From contig NC_079427.1 of assembly GCF_026213295.1 (NCBI RefSeq), positions 31,933,200 to 31,997,199 on the forward strand: 64,000 nt of DNA. The letters run 5' to 3'. Below, in pieces: positions 49,053 to 59,874 of the stretch; position 1 is the first letter of the stretch; each line of letters starts with the position of its first letter. The position numbers were made by a program, and so were the translations under genes. The stretch comes from Gadus chalcogrammus. Taxonomy: Eukaryota; Chordata; Actinopteri; Gadiformes; Gadidae. A model generated the notes under the pieces. That model had not been told where the DNA came from and ran no database searches. It saw only the letters and a list, made by a program, of their open reading frames with translations.

Positions 49053-49394
49053 TCACCCCCCCCCACCAGAGCGGGAGAGGAAGTCCGCCACGGCCATCTG
49101 CGTCCCAGGCCTGTGCACGATGCGAAAATTAAAGGGTTGCAACGCGAGGTACCACCGGGTGATCCTCGCGTTGACGTCCTTCAAGCGGTGGAGCCACTGG
49201 AGGGTGGCGTGGTCGGAGTAGAGGGTGAACGCGCGCCCCAGCAGGTAGTAGCGAAGGGCGCCGACCGCCCCCCGGATGGCGAGACACTCCTTTTCAACCG
49301 TGCTGTACCGACCCTCCCGGTCTGATAATCTCCGGTTCAGGTACAGCAACGGGCGGTCGACCCCCTCCACCTGCTGGTTCAGGACCGCGCCCAA
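49053..49394 (-). pseudogene. Gypsy RNase H, end of pol
   Basis: Reads MGAVLNQQVEGVDRPLLYLN, STVEKECLAIRGAVGALRYY, LYSDHATLQWLHR and NARITRWYLALQPFNF, closing with ADFLSRSGGGG just before the 3' LTR. The first catalytic Asp block (TDASD) is lost in a deletion between this frame and RT. No integrase follows, which confirms that pol ends here. Confidence 0.9.
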
Positions 49395-51075
49395 CCCCCT
49401 GTTTTAATAGCCTCAAACGACACCTGACATGGCTCCGACCACTGGACTGTATCTGGGGCCCTCTTACGGGTGAGGTCGGTCAAGGGGCTGGCCAGGTCGG
49501 AGAAGTGTGGTACAAACTGCCGGTAATACCCTGCCAGCCCCAAGAACCGCCTCACCTCTTTCTTGGTCTGGGGCCGAGGGGAGGTGGCAACCGCTGCGAT
49601 CTTCGCGACCTGTGGCCGGACCTTCCCCTCCCCCCCCAGGTGGTACCCCAGATATTGGATCTCCCTCCGCCCGATCATGCACTTCCTCGGGTTGGCCGTG
49701 AGCACCACCCGTCTCAGCGACTGAAGAACGGCCGCCACGTGCCGCATATGCTGCTCCCACGTTCCGCTATAGATGACGATGTCATCAATGTAGGCAGCAG
49801 CATACGCGGCGTGGGGCCATAACACCCGGTCCATCAGCCGCTGAAACGTGGCAGGGGCCCTGAACAACCCGAACGGAAGCACCTTAGGCCCCGTTTACAC
49901 GAAGGGAAAACGCAGATATTTCCACGCGGTTTGGCCTCTCATTTACACGATAACGCTGTTTTTATCACCGAAAACGATCATTTCTAAAAACTCCGGCCGA
50001 AGTGGACATTTCTGAAAACGCTGGTTATGTGTTGTCGTGTCAACGGGGAGAAACAGGGTTTTCGGTTCTGAAGCATCACATTATGCGCCAGGAAATGCTT
50101 AACGTAATATGAGCGCCCTATGTTTACAGTTTGTTTGTTACAGGAAGACCCTCGTGTTATTCGTTGTTTTTGATTCTGAGGATTCTGATTGGCTTTCATG
50201 GCTTTATCCTTCTCCCTACACTGCCGCCCATAGGTTTGGCATAGTTATAATGGCGCTCGACGGCGTATTTATGCGTTTTGCTGTAAACGACAACTTTTTT
50301 GAAAACATGTGTGCACAATGTTATTTTGGAAAACGGAGGGGGGGAAATATTCGTTTCCATAAATACCCTGCTACGTATAAACGTGGCCTCAAACTGGTAA
50401 ACACCGAGCGGAGTGGAGAAGGCTGTTTTTGCCCGGGCTGCTGAAGACAGCGGAATCTGCCAGTAGCCCTTCGTGCAGTCCAGAGTCGTATAATAGGTGG
50501 CCATGCCAAGCCGGTCCACGAGCTCGTCGATCCGAGGCATTGGGTAGGCGTCGAACTTCGACACCGCATTCACCCTACGATAGTCCACACGGAACCGGAC
50601 AGACCCGTCCGGCTTTCCCAGAAGCACGACGGGACTGCAGCAGTCACTGAGACTCCTCGACCACGCCCAACTCCAACATGGTTGCCAATTCGCGCCGCAC
50701 CACATCTTGTTTGTGGACGGGCAGCCTGTAGGGGCTTGTCCGCACCGTTAAACCGGGCTGCGTCTCGATGTTGTGAGTAATTAGCGTGGTGCAACCGGGC
50801 AGGGGCGAAAAGACGTCGGCGAGCCGGAGTTGCAGACCGGCAACGTCCCGCACCTGACTCCCTGAGAGACCCTCGCCCTGACCGACCGGGGGGGTGGGGC
50901 CTGGGCTAGGGACGTCCGGCCCGAGCTCTTCCCTCTCCGGTAACGTCGACGCAAACGTGACAGGGACCGCATCGTTCCACCTCTTTAGGAGGTTGATGTG
51001 GTAGACCTGCTTGTTTTTGCCCCTGTCCGAACGCGCCACCTCGTAATCCACGTCCCCAACCCGCCGTGTGACCAC
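49394..51075 (-). pseudogene. Gypsy reverse transcriptase, split by a MITE
   Basis: After the integrase tail (VARSDRGKNKQVYHINLLKR) comes the RT leader (ITHNIETQPGLTVR, YRLPVHKQDVVRRELATML). RT motifs follow: SVRFRVDYRRVNAVSKFDAY, LDCTKGYWQIPLS, then the 502-bp MITE between YQFE and LPFGLFRAPATFQRLMD, and the catalytic AAYIDDIVIYSG. The connection FLGLAGYYRQFVPHFSDL ends at about 49394. One frameshift near 50640 (VVEESQ to CCSPVVLLG) and small indels are present. Confidence 0.9.
49887..50388. mobile_element. Harbinger MITE, deletion derivative of Harbinger 1 type
   Basis: Ends GGCCCCGTTTACACGAAGGG and, inverted, GGCCACGTTTATACG, the same as Harbinger 1. The interior corresponds to about 215-280 bp of each Harbinger 1 end joined together. 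Flanks TTA and TCA (plus strand) fit a mutated 3-bp TSD. It sits within Gypsy RT between codons for YQFE and VLPFG. Confidence 0.92.
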
Positions 51076-51911
51076 AAAGGGCCCTTGCCACTTCGCGAGT
51101 AATTTGGTGCTAGAGGTGTGAAAAATAGTACAAGGACCTTATCCCCCGGAGTGAAATCGCGTAATCTAGTCCCTCTGTCGTACAGGCGTCTCTGACTCTC
51201 CTGGGCTTGATGCAAGTGCTCATGTGACAATACCCCTAGTGAGTGAAGCTTTGCACGCAAGTCCATGACGTACTGGATTTCGTTCTTGCTGTCACTGGAC
51301 CCCGCCTCCCAGTTTTCTTTAATGAGGTCCAGGACGCCCCTAGGCTTGCGCCCATAAAGCAACTCAAATGGGGAAAACCCTGTGGAAGCCTGGGGCACTT
51401 CCCTTACTGCAAACAACAGAGGGTCTAGCCATTGATGCCAATTCCGAGCATCGTCGTGTACGAACTTACGGATCATGGACTTTAACGTCCGGTTAAACCT
51501 CAAACAATCCGTCCGTGGCTGGGTGATAGACACTTGTGCGGATGGCCTTGACCTTTAACAGCCCGTAAAGTTCCATAATCGTGAGTGACATGAAATTGGT
51601 GCCCTGGTCAGCGAGAATCTCTTTCGGGATTCCCACCCGCGATATGACATGAAACAACGCCTGTGCAACACTCTTCGGAGATGTTGCGCAACGGAATTGC
51701 TTCCAGGTATCGGGTTGCGTAGTCGATCAGGACCAACACAAATCGATACCCGTGTGAGGAACTTTCTAACGCGTCGAAGGGGGCTTCCATCAGGGGAAGG
51801 GGCCGTAAGGGAGCCCTGGGGACAGCCGGGGAATTCACCAACTGGCACTTGGGGCAGAATGCGCACCTCCGCCCGAATCCCCGGCCAATAGAACCGGGCC
51901 ATTATCCGGTT
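50985..51911 (-). pseudogene. Gypsy integrase core and C-terminal domain
   Basis: To the left of the LINE: NRIMARFYWPGIRAEV (N-terminal domain), LVLIDYATRYLEAIPLR (core; the block with the first Asp is deleted), ADQGTNFMS (second Asp), SVYHPATDGLFE (catalytic Glu) and, after a frameshift, FNRTLKSMIRKFVHDDARNW and GFSPFELLYGRKPRG. The C-terminal barrel reads TRLRDFTPGDKVLVL. The protein inserts the cDNA. Several frameshifts and a stop make it inactive. Confidence 0.88.
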
Positions 51912-52137
51912 AAGGCAAGGCAAGGCAACTTTATTTATATAGCACTTGTCATACACAAGGCAGACTCAAAGTGCTTCACATATAAACATTGTCATACAAT
52001 AAAATAAAATAATAGATAAGTAATAGAAAAACACATGCAAAGAAATGGGTAAAATAGAAAAAGGCATTTTAGTATTAAAATAGAAAATAAAGGCAAAGTT
52101 AAAAAAGCTTTTTAGAAAGTGCAATGTATTTAAGATT

Positions 52138-54921
52138 TTAGCAGAAAGCTATAGCAAACATAAAAGTCTTCAGTCTTGTTTTAAAGGTGCTCAGAGTTGG
52201 GGCAAGTCTTAAATCCTCTGGGAGTTTATTCCAGCTATTTGTTGCATAGTAACTAAATCCTGCTTTCCCATGTTTTGTGTTTACTCTGGGGATAATTAAC
52301 AGATTGGTCTCAGAGGATCTTAGTGGTCTAGAAGGCTGATGTAGTGGAAGGATATCAGTTAAATATTTTGGGCCTAAACCATGTAGGGATTTATAGGTTA
52401 GCAACATGATTTTAAAATCAATTCTCTGACCTACAGGAAGCCAATGTAACGATTTCAGAATTGGTGTAATATGATCAAATTTTTTGGTCTTTGTTAGAAC
52501 TCTAGCAGCATCATTCTGAACAAGCTGAAGCTTCCTCAGAGTTTGTTTTGGGAGACCTGTGAGGAGACCATTGCAGTAATCAAGCTTACTAGTGATAAAG
52601 GCATGTACAAGTTTTTGTAAGTCTTCGGTGGACATGAGCCCTCTAAGTCTTGCTACATTTTTAAGGTGATAATATGCCGATTTTGTAACTGATTTGATCT
52701 GACTGTCAAAATGTAAATCTGAATCCATGATAACCCCTAGATTTCTGGCTTTGATTGAGGTTTTCAGGGACAGAGAGTGAAGGTGTTGGGTTACTTTAAG
52801 CCTTTCCGTTTTAGAGCCAAATAAAATTCTCTGTTTTGTCCTCATTTAGTTGAAGGAAATTTCGGCACATCCATTCCTTCACTTGCTCAATGCACTGGCA
52901 CAGCAGATCTATGGGCCGATAGTCATTGGGTGATAGCGATACATAGATTTGCGTGTCATCAGCATAGCAATGATGGTCAATATTGTTATTTTGCATGATT
53001 TGCCCTAGTGGGAGCATGTAGATGTTGAATAAAGAGGGTCCTAAGATCGAACCTTGTGGGACTCCACAGATCACGTTGGTTGATTCTGATACAAAGTCGC
53101 CAATGGAAACAAAGTAGTTCCTATTTTTGTAGGTAGGACCTGAACCAATTTAAGACAGTGCCTGAAAGCCCCACCCAGTTTTCTAACCTTTCCAGAAGTA
53201 ATGTATGGTATACAGTGTCGAATGCAGCACTGAGGTCAAGTAGCATTAGTATTGAGGTTTTGCCAGAGTCTGTGTTAAGACGGATGTCGTTTACAACTTT
53301 AATAAGGGCGGTCTCAGTGCTGTGCAGGGGTCGAAATCCTGATTGGAAGGTGTCATAGCAACCAGTTGATGCCAGGAAGTGATTTAGTTGCTGGAGGACA
53401 ACATTCTCAATGATTTTACTTATGAAGGGTAGATTTGATATTGGTCTGTAGTTGTTAATAATAGAGGCATCTAGGCTCCTCTTTTTTAAAAGGGGTTTAA
53501 TAACTGCAGTTTTCAAAGCTTTTGGGAACTTGCCTGACTGGAGAGAGTTGTTAACTATCTGCAATATGTCTGCTGCTAGGCAGTCGAAAACATTCTTAAA
53601 GAGGTTGGTAGGTATAGTATCAAGGCAACAGGTGGATGGCTTTAGTTGTGTCACAGTTTCCACAAGATTTTGAGAGTCTATAACATCAAAGCATGCCATC
53701 CTTGCCACGTAATTTTTGCCTGAACAGGGTGATAGTCCAACATTTTTGTTTGACGTGGAGATATTGATGGCGCGTCTGATACCTTCAATTTTATCAATAT
53801 AAAAAGCTGCAAACTCATTGCATTTCTGCGTGGAATGGAGATCAGGTGGAATTTCTGTTGGGGGGTTGGTCAGTCTGTCAACAGTTGCAAATAGGGTTTT
53901 TGCATTATTAGCGTTGGTTTTAATGATATTGGAGAAAAATGTTTCTCTAGCATTTTTTAAGTCTAAATTGTAGGCACGGAGGCTCTCTTTATAGATATCA
54001 TGGTGAATATGAAGTTTTGTTTTACGCCAGATGCGTTCAACCTTCCTGCATTCTTTTTTCTGTGCCGTTACAGAAGCAGCTTTTCTCCAGGGTGCCTTTT
54101 GCTTTCCAGAAATCGTTTTAACCTTATAAGGTGCAATGACATCTATGACTTCAAATAAAAGTTTTCTACAAGATCATCAGCAGAACATGGGTTTAGAGGT
54201 GGTAGCAAGGAGATGGCCTTTTTAAAAAGTACATTAGAATCTTCATTAATATACCGTTTTTTGACAGTGTTTGATTTTGTCTGTATGTCGGGAATAAAAG
54301 ATATGTTAAAGAAAACACAAAAGTGGTCAGACAAGGAAGGATCAGTCACAGAGAGATCAGAAACATTGAGGCCCTTTGTGATAACCTGGTCTAGAGTGTG
54401 CCCCTTACAATGAGTAGCCTCTTTCACATGTTGAGACAGTTCAAATGTGTCCAAAATGGTACGTTTTTTTGCACACTTGTCATTCAAATCATCAGTATGA
54501 AAAAGTCACCAGTTATAACTAGACAGTCAAATTCTGTGGAGATGCTAGACAATAATTCTGTGAAGTCATCGAAAAAATTTGCAGAATATGTGGGTGGCCT
54601 GTAAATAATTAATAGGAGAACTCTGGGGGAGCATTTCAATACAGCAATAAGGTATTCGAACGATGGAAAATCACCAAATAACATCTGTTTCCCCTGAAAT
54701 ACATTTTTAAATATAGCAGCAACCCCTCCACCTCTTTTTCCAGATCTACATGCATCAAAAAAGTTATAGTCGGGAGGAGCTGTCTCTATCAGAACGGTTG
54801 CACTGTTATTTTGTTCCAGCCATGTTTCAGTTAAAAACATAAAATCCAGTTTAGAAGTGTTAATAAAATCATTAACTAAAAATGATTTGTTATTAAGAGA
54901 CCTCACATTAAGTAGAGCCAT
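52138..54921 (-). pseudogene. LINE ORF2 endonuclease-RT (copy B), near full length
   Basis: The APE endonuclease is from 54921: ALLNVRSLNNKSF, FLTETWLEQ, GKRGGGVAAIF, LLIIYRPPTYSANF, VITGDF and SLSDHFCVFFN. The linker follows with a frameshift around 54140-53710. RT is at 53708-52811: CLDTIPTNLFKNVF, NYRPISNLPFISK, DLSAAFDTVYHTLL, GVPQGSILGPSLF and CYADDTQIYVS. The C-terminal region 52845-52138 ends FMFAIAFC. At least three frame changes inactivate it. It is the best template in the window for the family's complete structure. Confidence 0.9.
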
Positions 54922-55144
54922 CCTGATGGTGCTGTTGATAGACTTTTAGGTTGTTTTTGGTTTGGAGGCAATAGATATGAGATTTGTGAGGTTAGCAGTG
55001 TGTCTTAAGTTTCCCTTTGTTTACTCTCTTAGTGGTTACAGCATGAATGCGAAAGTTGCCCTGCTTTGACGTAGGCAACCTTGGGTTCAGCAGATTATGA
55101 GAAACTTCCTTTATACTGTGTCTACGGCTGAACCCTTTTTTGTC

Positions 55145-56835
55145 TCAGTAATACTCAGGACTACTATCAGTACGGTGGTGGGGGTGGGGCGCCATCCTCC
55201 TGGGTGTTAGCAGCCTGCGGCCATGACGTGGCGATGCTATCATTGACACAGATGCAAGTTTGATGCCAGCATATTCCAGTTTCTTAAATTCGGCTGGAAA
55301 ATCGCAAAGGGAGTCATTGGAGCTGGAGTTGTTGTTGTGGCTATGGGAGAGATGAGGCTGGAGGTCATCGTCGATGGGGGAATGCAGAGGAGGGGGGTGG
55401 CCGTTCCTCGCCAAGCCAGCATCAGCGATGGGGGAGGGCACAGTGTTGATGGCGTCGGGCGGGCTGTTGTCTCTCTTCAAGGTCTGTGGGCTGTCTGCTA
55501 TCTGTGTGTCAGATAGTGGCAGAGTAGTTGTGTGGGGGAGGCTGTGTGGGGGAGGCTGTAGTCTCGCTTCTTCTCAACCTGTGCTCTGATTGTGGCCTGT
55601 GCGTCAGACCATGGCAAGATTGTGGCCTGTGCGTAAAGCGAGAAGAGAAGATTGTCCCTCAACAGTTTTGAGCCTAACCTGTTTGGGTGTAGGCCATCTG
55701 CTCTGAAAAGATATTTGCGCCCCCAGAATAAATTGAAATTGTCAGTAAAGTCCCTTCCTCTTTCATTGCAGACTCTGGAAAGCCATGTATTCAGTGCAAG
55801 TAGACGACTGAATCTGTTTATTCCCCTGTCAACTGTTGGTATGGGTCCACTGATGGAAGACTTGATGTGTATTTTGTCCAGTGTATCCAATAGATCAGTG
55901 TAATCCCTCTTCAGAAGTTCTGACTGTTCTTTTTGAATATCATTAAATCCTGCATGCACAATAATCTGTGAGATTTTGGGGTTTTCCAATATGATTTTGG
56001 CTAGTTTATGGTTGATATCACTAACCATTCCATATGGGAAGATGCATGTTTTGATCTTCTTACCGGTTATATCCTTGATAGTTGAGTCTCCTATAATCAG
56101 AGTGTCTGGTTCATCTGCTTTCTCTGAGATGGGCCCTTGTTGGACGGTGGCAGACACATGCGCAGCCCGCCTCCGTGGCGACTGGTTGTTCCATGTCTGT
56201 CCGTACCGTCTGTCCGGACACATTTCAGGGGTCAGGGGTGCACAGGTGGCCGAGGCATGCGCAGCTCGCCTCCGTGGCGACTGGTTGTTCCGTCTCTGTC
56301 CGCACTGTCCGTCCGGACGCATCTCGGGGCTCAGGGGTGCATCGGTGGCAGGCGCGTTCGTGGACTCTTGAAGTGGCAGGAACCGGTTCTTCAGTGGCAG
56401 GGTTGATTTGAGTGACGGGCTAATCCGGCTGATACATGTAACTTTAGCTTTGGGTAGCTTAGCATTTGGTGTTGAGTGAACTTGTTGATTCACTTTGGTA
56501 TGTTGCTTTGGCTTAGCGCCGACTCTGAGCCATTGAGACGCAGCTGGAACTGTCTCTCTCTTGTCCAGCTTCGGGAAGGATACAGTGTAGCTTTGATCAT
56601 CTTGCTGTATCTGAGTGAGCTCAGCAAACTCACCCATCGGCACTGTATCCTGTGATAGTCCTTTGCATTTTTCTACTGCTGCTAGTCTCGTTTCAATTAA
56701 AGCCAATGTCTGTTTCAGTTTGGCGCAGTCTGTGCATTTCCCTCCGTGCCTGAGATATCCGAATACAGAGGCATGTTGGCGATAGGTAAGTCTAAGGTTT
56801 TTTCTGCGCTCTGATCCGGGAGTAAAAAGTGCCAA
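55145..56835 (-). pseudogene. LINE ORF1 with esterase domain (copy B)
   Basis: A 445-codon frame (56835-55498) plus a shifted C-terminal piece (55480-55145). The N-terminus is altered by a frameshift before GKCTDCAKLKQTLALIETRL. The Pro/Arg linker has one fewer repeat unit than copy A. Esterase blocks are intact: IIGDSTIKDI, HAGFNDIQ and ADGLHPNRLG. A short tandem duplication near 55530-55640 (twice 'gtgtgggggaggctgt' and twice 'ttgtggcctgtgcgt') causes the final frameshift. Confidence 0.85.
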
Positions 56836-57007
56836 AATGTATTGTTGAATCGAGCGATTGAGGACGACGGAAACAAACTATATACTGTTAGGAAAATAAA
56901 ATAAGATAAAGTAGATCTGAACGATGAATTAAGTAGTTTTTTCCAATGCCTAGCAGAGCTTCGGGAAACATGACCTCTCTCTCTGCTCTCCTCTGATGCT
57001 CCTCTGA

Positions 57008-57770
57008 TCGTACCCCAAATGGCCCGCCATTGGGTTATAATGGTAATAACCTCCTCACTCTGGGTGTCACGACTCACCCGATAAAGCCTATCCCTAACCA
57101 CTATAAAGTGTGGGTAAGTCAGTGCTGCGTCTGGCCGGACCTTACCCCCATCAATAGCTATCACCTGGTCGTAGGCTGAGCTCAGTGTGGCGTCACGAGA
57201 CTGCTCGAGGGGGAAATCCTCCACCGGTAGGAACCTCGGCGCTGGGACCTCGGGTTTGGGATCCCCCGCCTCCCCCGATCCCTGAGCAGCGTCGGCCGCC
57301 CCCGCCTCGGCGCAGAACACAGCACACAACTTACATGTCCCTACCGGTCGTGCCCGCACCCCCATAGTCCCCCTAACAGCCTGTGGAAACCCAGCCCAAT
57401 CCAACCCAAGAATCAAGGGATGTGTGAGGCTCGAACTAACCGCCGCCTTAACACTATGCTTTTTCCCCCCACGACGAATTTCGATAGGGACCAAAGGATA
57501 CTCGTGCACATCCCCGTGTATACATCGCACCGAAACGCTCGACGCCTCCACCAATGCCTCGGACCGCACCAGGCGATGGTGGATCATGGTCTGCTTGCAG
57601 CCCGAGTCCAACAGCGCCTGGTGCGTACCCCGCTGTATCCTCACCGGGATACGGTACGCCTCACCGGGACCGTGGGGAGGAGACGGGGCACCGGTGACGC
57701 GGACGACCTGACCCACCTCCATCATAGGGCACTCCCGCCGGAAGTGGCCAGGCCCCCGCACCGCCAACAC
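57008..57770 (-). pseudogene. Gypsy protease and integrase N-terminal part
   Basis: From GHFRREC the frame passes into a retropepsin-like domain: ALLDSGCKQTMIHH (active site D-S-G) and HPLILGLDWAGFPQ. After a spacer, LPVEDFPLEQSRDATLSSAY, ALTYPHFIVVRDRLYRVSRD and, after a small deletion, a frame carrying YNPMAGHLGY: the start of the integrase N-terminal domain. The LINE insertion follows. The protease active site has Ser instead of the usual Thr after Asp, as in many Gmr1-like elements or retroviral-type proteases. Confidence 0.82.
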
Positions 57771-58624
57771 CTCTCCCCTGCCGTCTGAGCGCCCGTCTGT
57801 GGAGTGGGGGGGGGAGGCGACTCATGTGCCCGCTCTGGAACGCCCCCCCATCTCGCCCTCGGTGCCGGGATTGGTGGTCTTTCCCGCCGTGGGACAGCCG
57901 CACCGGTACGTGGGCTCGGTGTCGGTGGTCGCTGGCTCGCTGGTGGTGGCTGCAGGTGGCTCTCCGCCAGGACGACCGCGGCGGAGAGACTCTCGGGCCG
58001 GTGGTATCGGACCCAGGCGGAGGTCCTAGCCGGCAGCCCCTCCACGAACCTCTCCAGGGCCACCTGCTCCACCACGTCCTCCGCCGTGTTCCGGTCTGGG
58101 ACCAGCCACCTCCTTGCCTGGTCCATCAGCTGCTGGGCGAAGGCGAAGGGTCGGTCGCCCTCACTGAAGGCCAGCGCCCGAAACCGCCGGCGATGTTCCT
58201 CCGGGTAGAGGCCCAGCCGGTCTCGGATGGCCCTGGTGATGGCGTCGTAGTCTCGCTGGGCCCCGGCCGGCAGACTGTGGGCCGCAAGCTGCGCCTCTCC
58301 TGTTAGGAGCGGCAGGAGTCGGTGTGCCCACTCCGGGTGGGGCCACCCTGAGAACTCGGCCACCCCCTGGAAGGTCTCGATGAAGGCTTCCGCGTCGTCT
58401 GCCTCCCACATCTTCGGGACGTGTATGTGCGTGGCGGGTCCCGCCCCTCGGGGTCCTTCGCCGCGTCCGCCGGAGGCGAGGAGCTCCCGGAGCATGGCCC
58501 GATCGGCGGCCAAGGACTGGGCCAGGTCCGTGAGCACCTCGTTCTGCGCCTGGTGGAGCTGGCCTTGTCTCTCCGCCATCTGGGCTAGGTGCCCGAACAT
58601 GTTTCCAAATGGGGACTGGTCCAT
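57722..58624 (-). CDS. Gag of the Gmr1-like Gypsy
   Basis: A 300-codon frame from MDQSPFGNMFGHLAQMAERQ. Residues ~70-200 form a capsid-like helical region (DDAEAFIETFQGVAEFSGW, HRLLPLLTGEAQLAAHSLP, YPEEHRRRFRALAFSEGDRP, FVEGLPARTSAWVRYHRPES) similar to retroelement capsid and SCAN folds. A Pro/Arg linker and a knuckle start CWRCGG follow; the rest of the knuckle (GHFRREC) is in the next frame, so one frameshift is present at about 57745, or gag and pol use different frames. The protein would form the particle shell. Confidence 0.85.
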   Translation of the reverse strand: MDQSPFGNMFGHLAQMAERQGQLHQAQNEVLTDLAQSLAADRAMLRELLASGGRGEGPRGAGPATHIHVPKMWEADDAEAFIETFQGVAEFSGWPHPEWAHRLLPLLTGEAQLAAHSLPAGAQRDYDAITRAIRDRLGLYPEEHRRRFRALAFSEGDRPFAFAQQLMDQARRWLVPDRNTAEDVVEQVALERFVEGLPARTSAWVRYHRPESLSAAVVLAESHLQPPPASQRPPTPSPRTGAAVPRRERPPIPAPRARWGGVPERAHESPPPPTPQTGAQTAGERCWRCGGLATSGGSAL

Positions 58625-58658
58625 TTTCTGTGCGCTCGAGCCCTACGTTGTGCTCCAC

Positions 58659-59001
58659 TGCAACGGGTTCAGTGAGCGCTTGGACACAGGGTTTGCCTCT
58701 TGAACAGAAAGTCCTTTTATTCCCACTCAAAAACTTTCAACAAAACACAACTTGGTTAAAGGTAAATTATAACTCGATCAATGCGATCTCTGTCGGCGAT
58801 CGCCCTCTTCTCTCCGCTCCCGATCCTTCCTGGATTCCCTTTCTCACTACAACACAAAGCACGCACATAAGTACAAACACTCCTGATTGGCCTGAGTGCT
58901 GACACCTGCTCGCACTCAGGTCCAACCCCCCCAGCCAATCCGGTGCGCTCCCAACCTGCCCATACTCCCCCTGCAGGCCAGACGTCGCACGTCCCCCCAC
59001 A
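58659..59001 (-). repeat. 5' LTR of the Gmr1-like Gypsy
   Basis: On the minus strand begins TGTGGGGGGACGTGCGACG and ends GAACCCGTTGCA. Very similar to the 3' LTR (a few substitutions and small indels), so insertion is relatively recent. Confidence 0.92.
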
Positions 59002-59329
59002 CTCAGTATTTCTGCCATTGTTTCCGACAAGACCTAATACTTGCATCTGAGTCTGTTTTATATGCAGATCGCATTCATGAGGTAATTTGCATTGACCATT
59101 TAAGGTTAAAAATGGGCGTGTACAGGGCGGAACGTGAAGCTGATTCAGCTGCGCACACTTATAGGCACTCTGTGATTTATAAATTAAAGATTGCGTACGG
59201 TGTGCGTACGCAGGGTTTTTAAATCGTAATATTTGTTGGCGCACGCAAAACTTGGCTTTTGGGCGTACGTACACTTCTAGTAACGATCCCACGCACAGTT
59301 TTATAAGTGAGACCCCTGATCTGTTATGG

Positions 59330-59874
59330 TGCGTGCATGCGTGCTGCCTGTGTGTCTGGAGCTCCTGCTTGCCTCGGCACGTTGCCATAGCGATCAATTT
59401 GAGTGACGTAGATGCTTGTGCAAAGGAGTGTTCAAGTGTTGGAGCGCAGAAGCAGGTGACACAGAAAGACAGGCTGGTTGCCGGGTTCATTGTAGAAGAC
59501 ATGCTTCCCCTGTCGACTATTGAATCGCCAAGATTTAGAAAAATACTAGATAAAATACCCGCGACTCGCAAGCCAACATCCGACAGGAAAAACATTTTCT
59601 CATTACCTGAACAAGTGTTATACCGACATGGAATCGAAGCTCAAAATAATTTCCGAGTCCTCCCTGGATCATGTGTCCACCACCGCAGACATTGGTCCGC
59701 CAACAACAAAACTTCCTTAGGAATGACGGTGCACTGGATAGACAACATTACTTTAAAACTTGAGAAGGCTGCTCTTACATGCAAGAGGGTGAGAGGAAGA
59801 CACACTTATGATGTCATAGCATGCGGAATAGATCAGGTTCATTCAGCCTTTGGACCACATAAAGTAACAGCATT
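59330..59874 (+). pseudogene. hAT 2 transposase fragment
   Basis: Reads VTQKDRLVAGFIVEDMLPLS, FRKILDKIPATRKPTSDRK, then in shifted frames the block corresponding to YTDMESKLK, then SLGMTVHWIDNITLKLEKAA and RGRHTYDVIA, ending HKVTA where a MITE enters. It parallels 37990-38400 of hAT 1. The BED finger, the second half of the core and the hATC domain are gone. Confidence 0.85.

Larger units (their letters stand above)
51912..56987 (-). mobile_element. L2-clade LINE, copy B, inserted in Gypsy integrase
   Basis: Fuller copy of the LINE at 13541-17476, in opposite orientation. The 3' end on the minus strand is 'aagttgccttgccttgcctt'. The 5' ends of both copies coincide near 'gcagagagagaggtcatg', suggesting full length. 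No clear TSD. Confidence 0.9.
48667..59001 (-). mobile_element. Gypsy element with integrase before RT (Gmr1-like)
   Basis: LTRs at 58659-59001 (5') and 48667-49002 (3'); exact TSD CTCAG (48662-48666, 59002-59006). On the minus strand the order is gag, protease, integrase, RT, RNase H. Standard Ty3/Gypsy elements have integrase last; the Gmr1 group of deuterostomes is known for the order seen here. A LINE (51912-56987) splits integrase and a Harbinger MITE (49887-50388) splits RT. Confidence 0.92.
48445..59018 (-). pseudogene. Harbinger 4 Myb-like gene, split by a Gypsy element
   Basis: The start codon is at 59018-59016 (MAEIL), immediately followed by the Gypsy insertion. After the Gypsy's far end the same frame continues at 48666 with RNAKKRNFMEVEVETLVGEM. 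A Myb/SANT-like domain follows, with KSRVSGNMLLQQ and VPELKKKWSDIKV in further frames down to 48445. Removing the Gypsy and one TSD copy joins the two parts in frame. Confidence 0.8.
47202..59316. mobile_element. PIF/Harbinger element 4, hosting a solo LTR and a Gypsy
   Basis: The left end GGGGTCTCATTTATAACCG and the inverted right end GGGGTCTCACTTATAAAAC match in 16 of 19 bases and have the look of a common fish Harbinger family. No clear 3-bp TSD. A short transposase piece and a Myb-like gene remain inside. Removing the insertions leaves about 1.35 kb, so this copy was already deleted. Confidence 0.8.

Noticed and set aside
48789..49325. 178-codon plus frame
   Set aside because: Runs across the Gypsy LTR and antisense to RNase H. 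No domain.
55976..56411. Plus-strand frames at 55976-56411 and minus-strand frames at 14120-14585
   Set aside because: Antisense shadows of the LINE ORF1 copies.
57420..58306. Several 100-160 codon plus-strand frames
   Set aside because: Antisense to GC-rich Gypsy gag and protease. Their open state follows from base composition.
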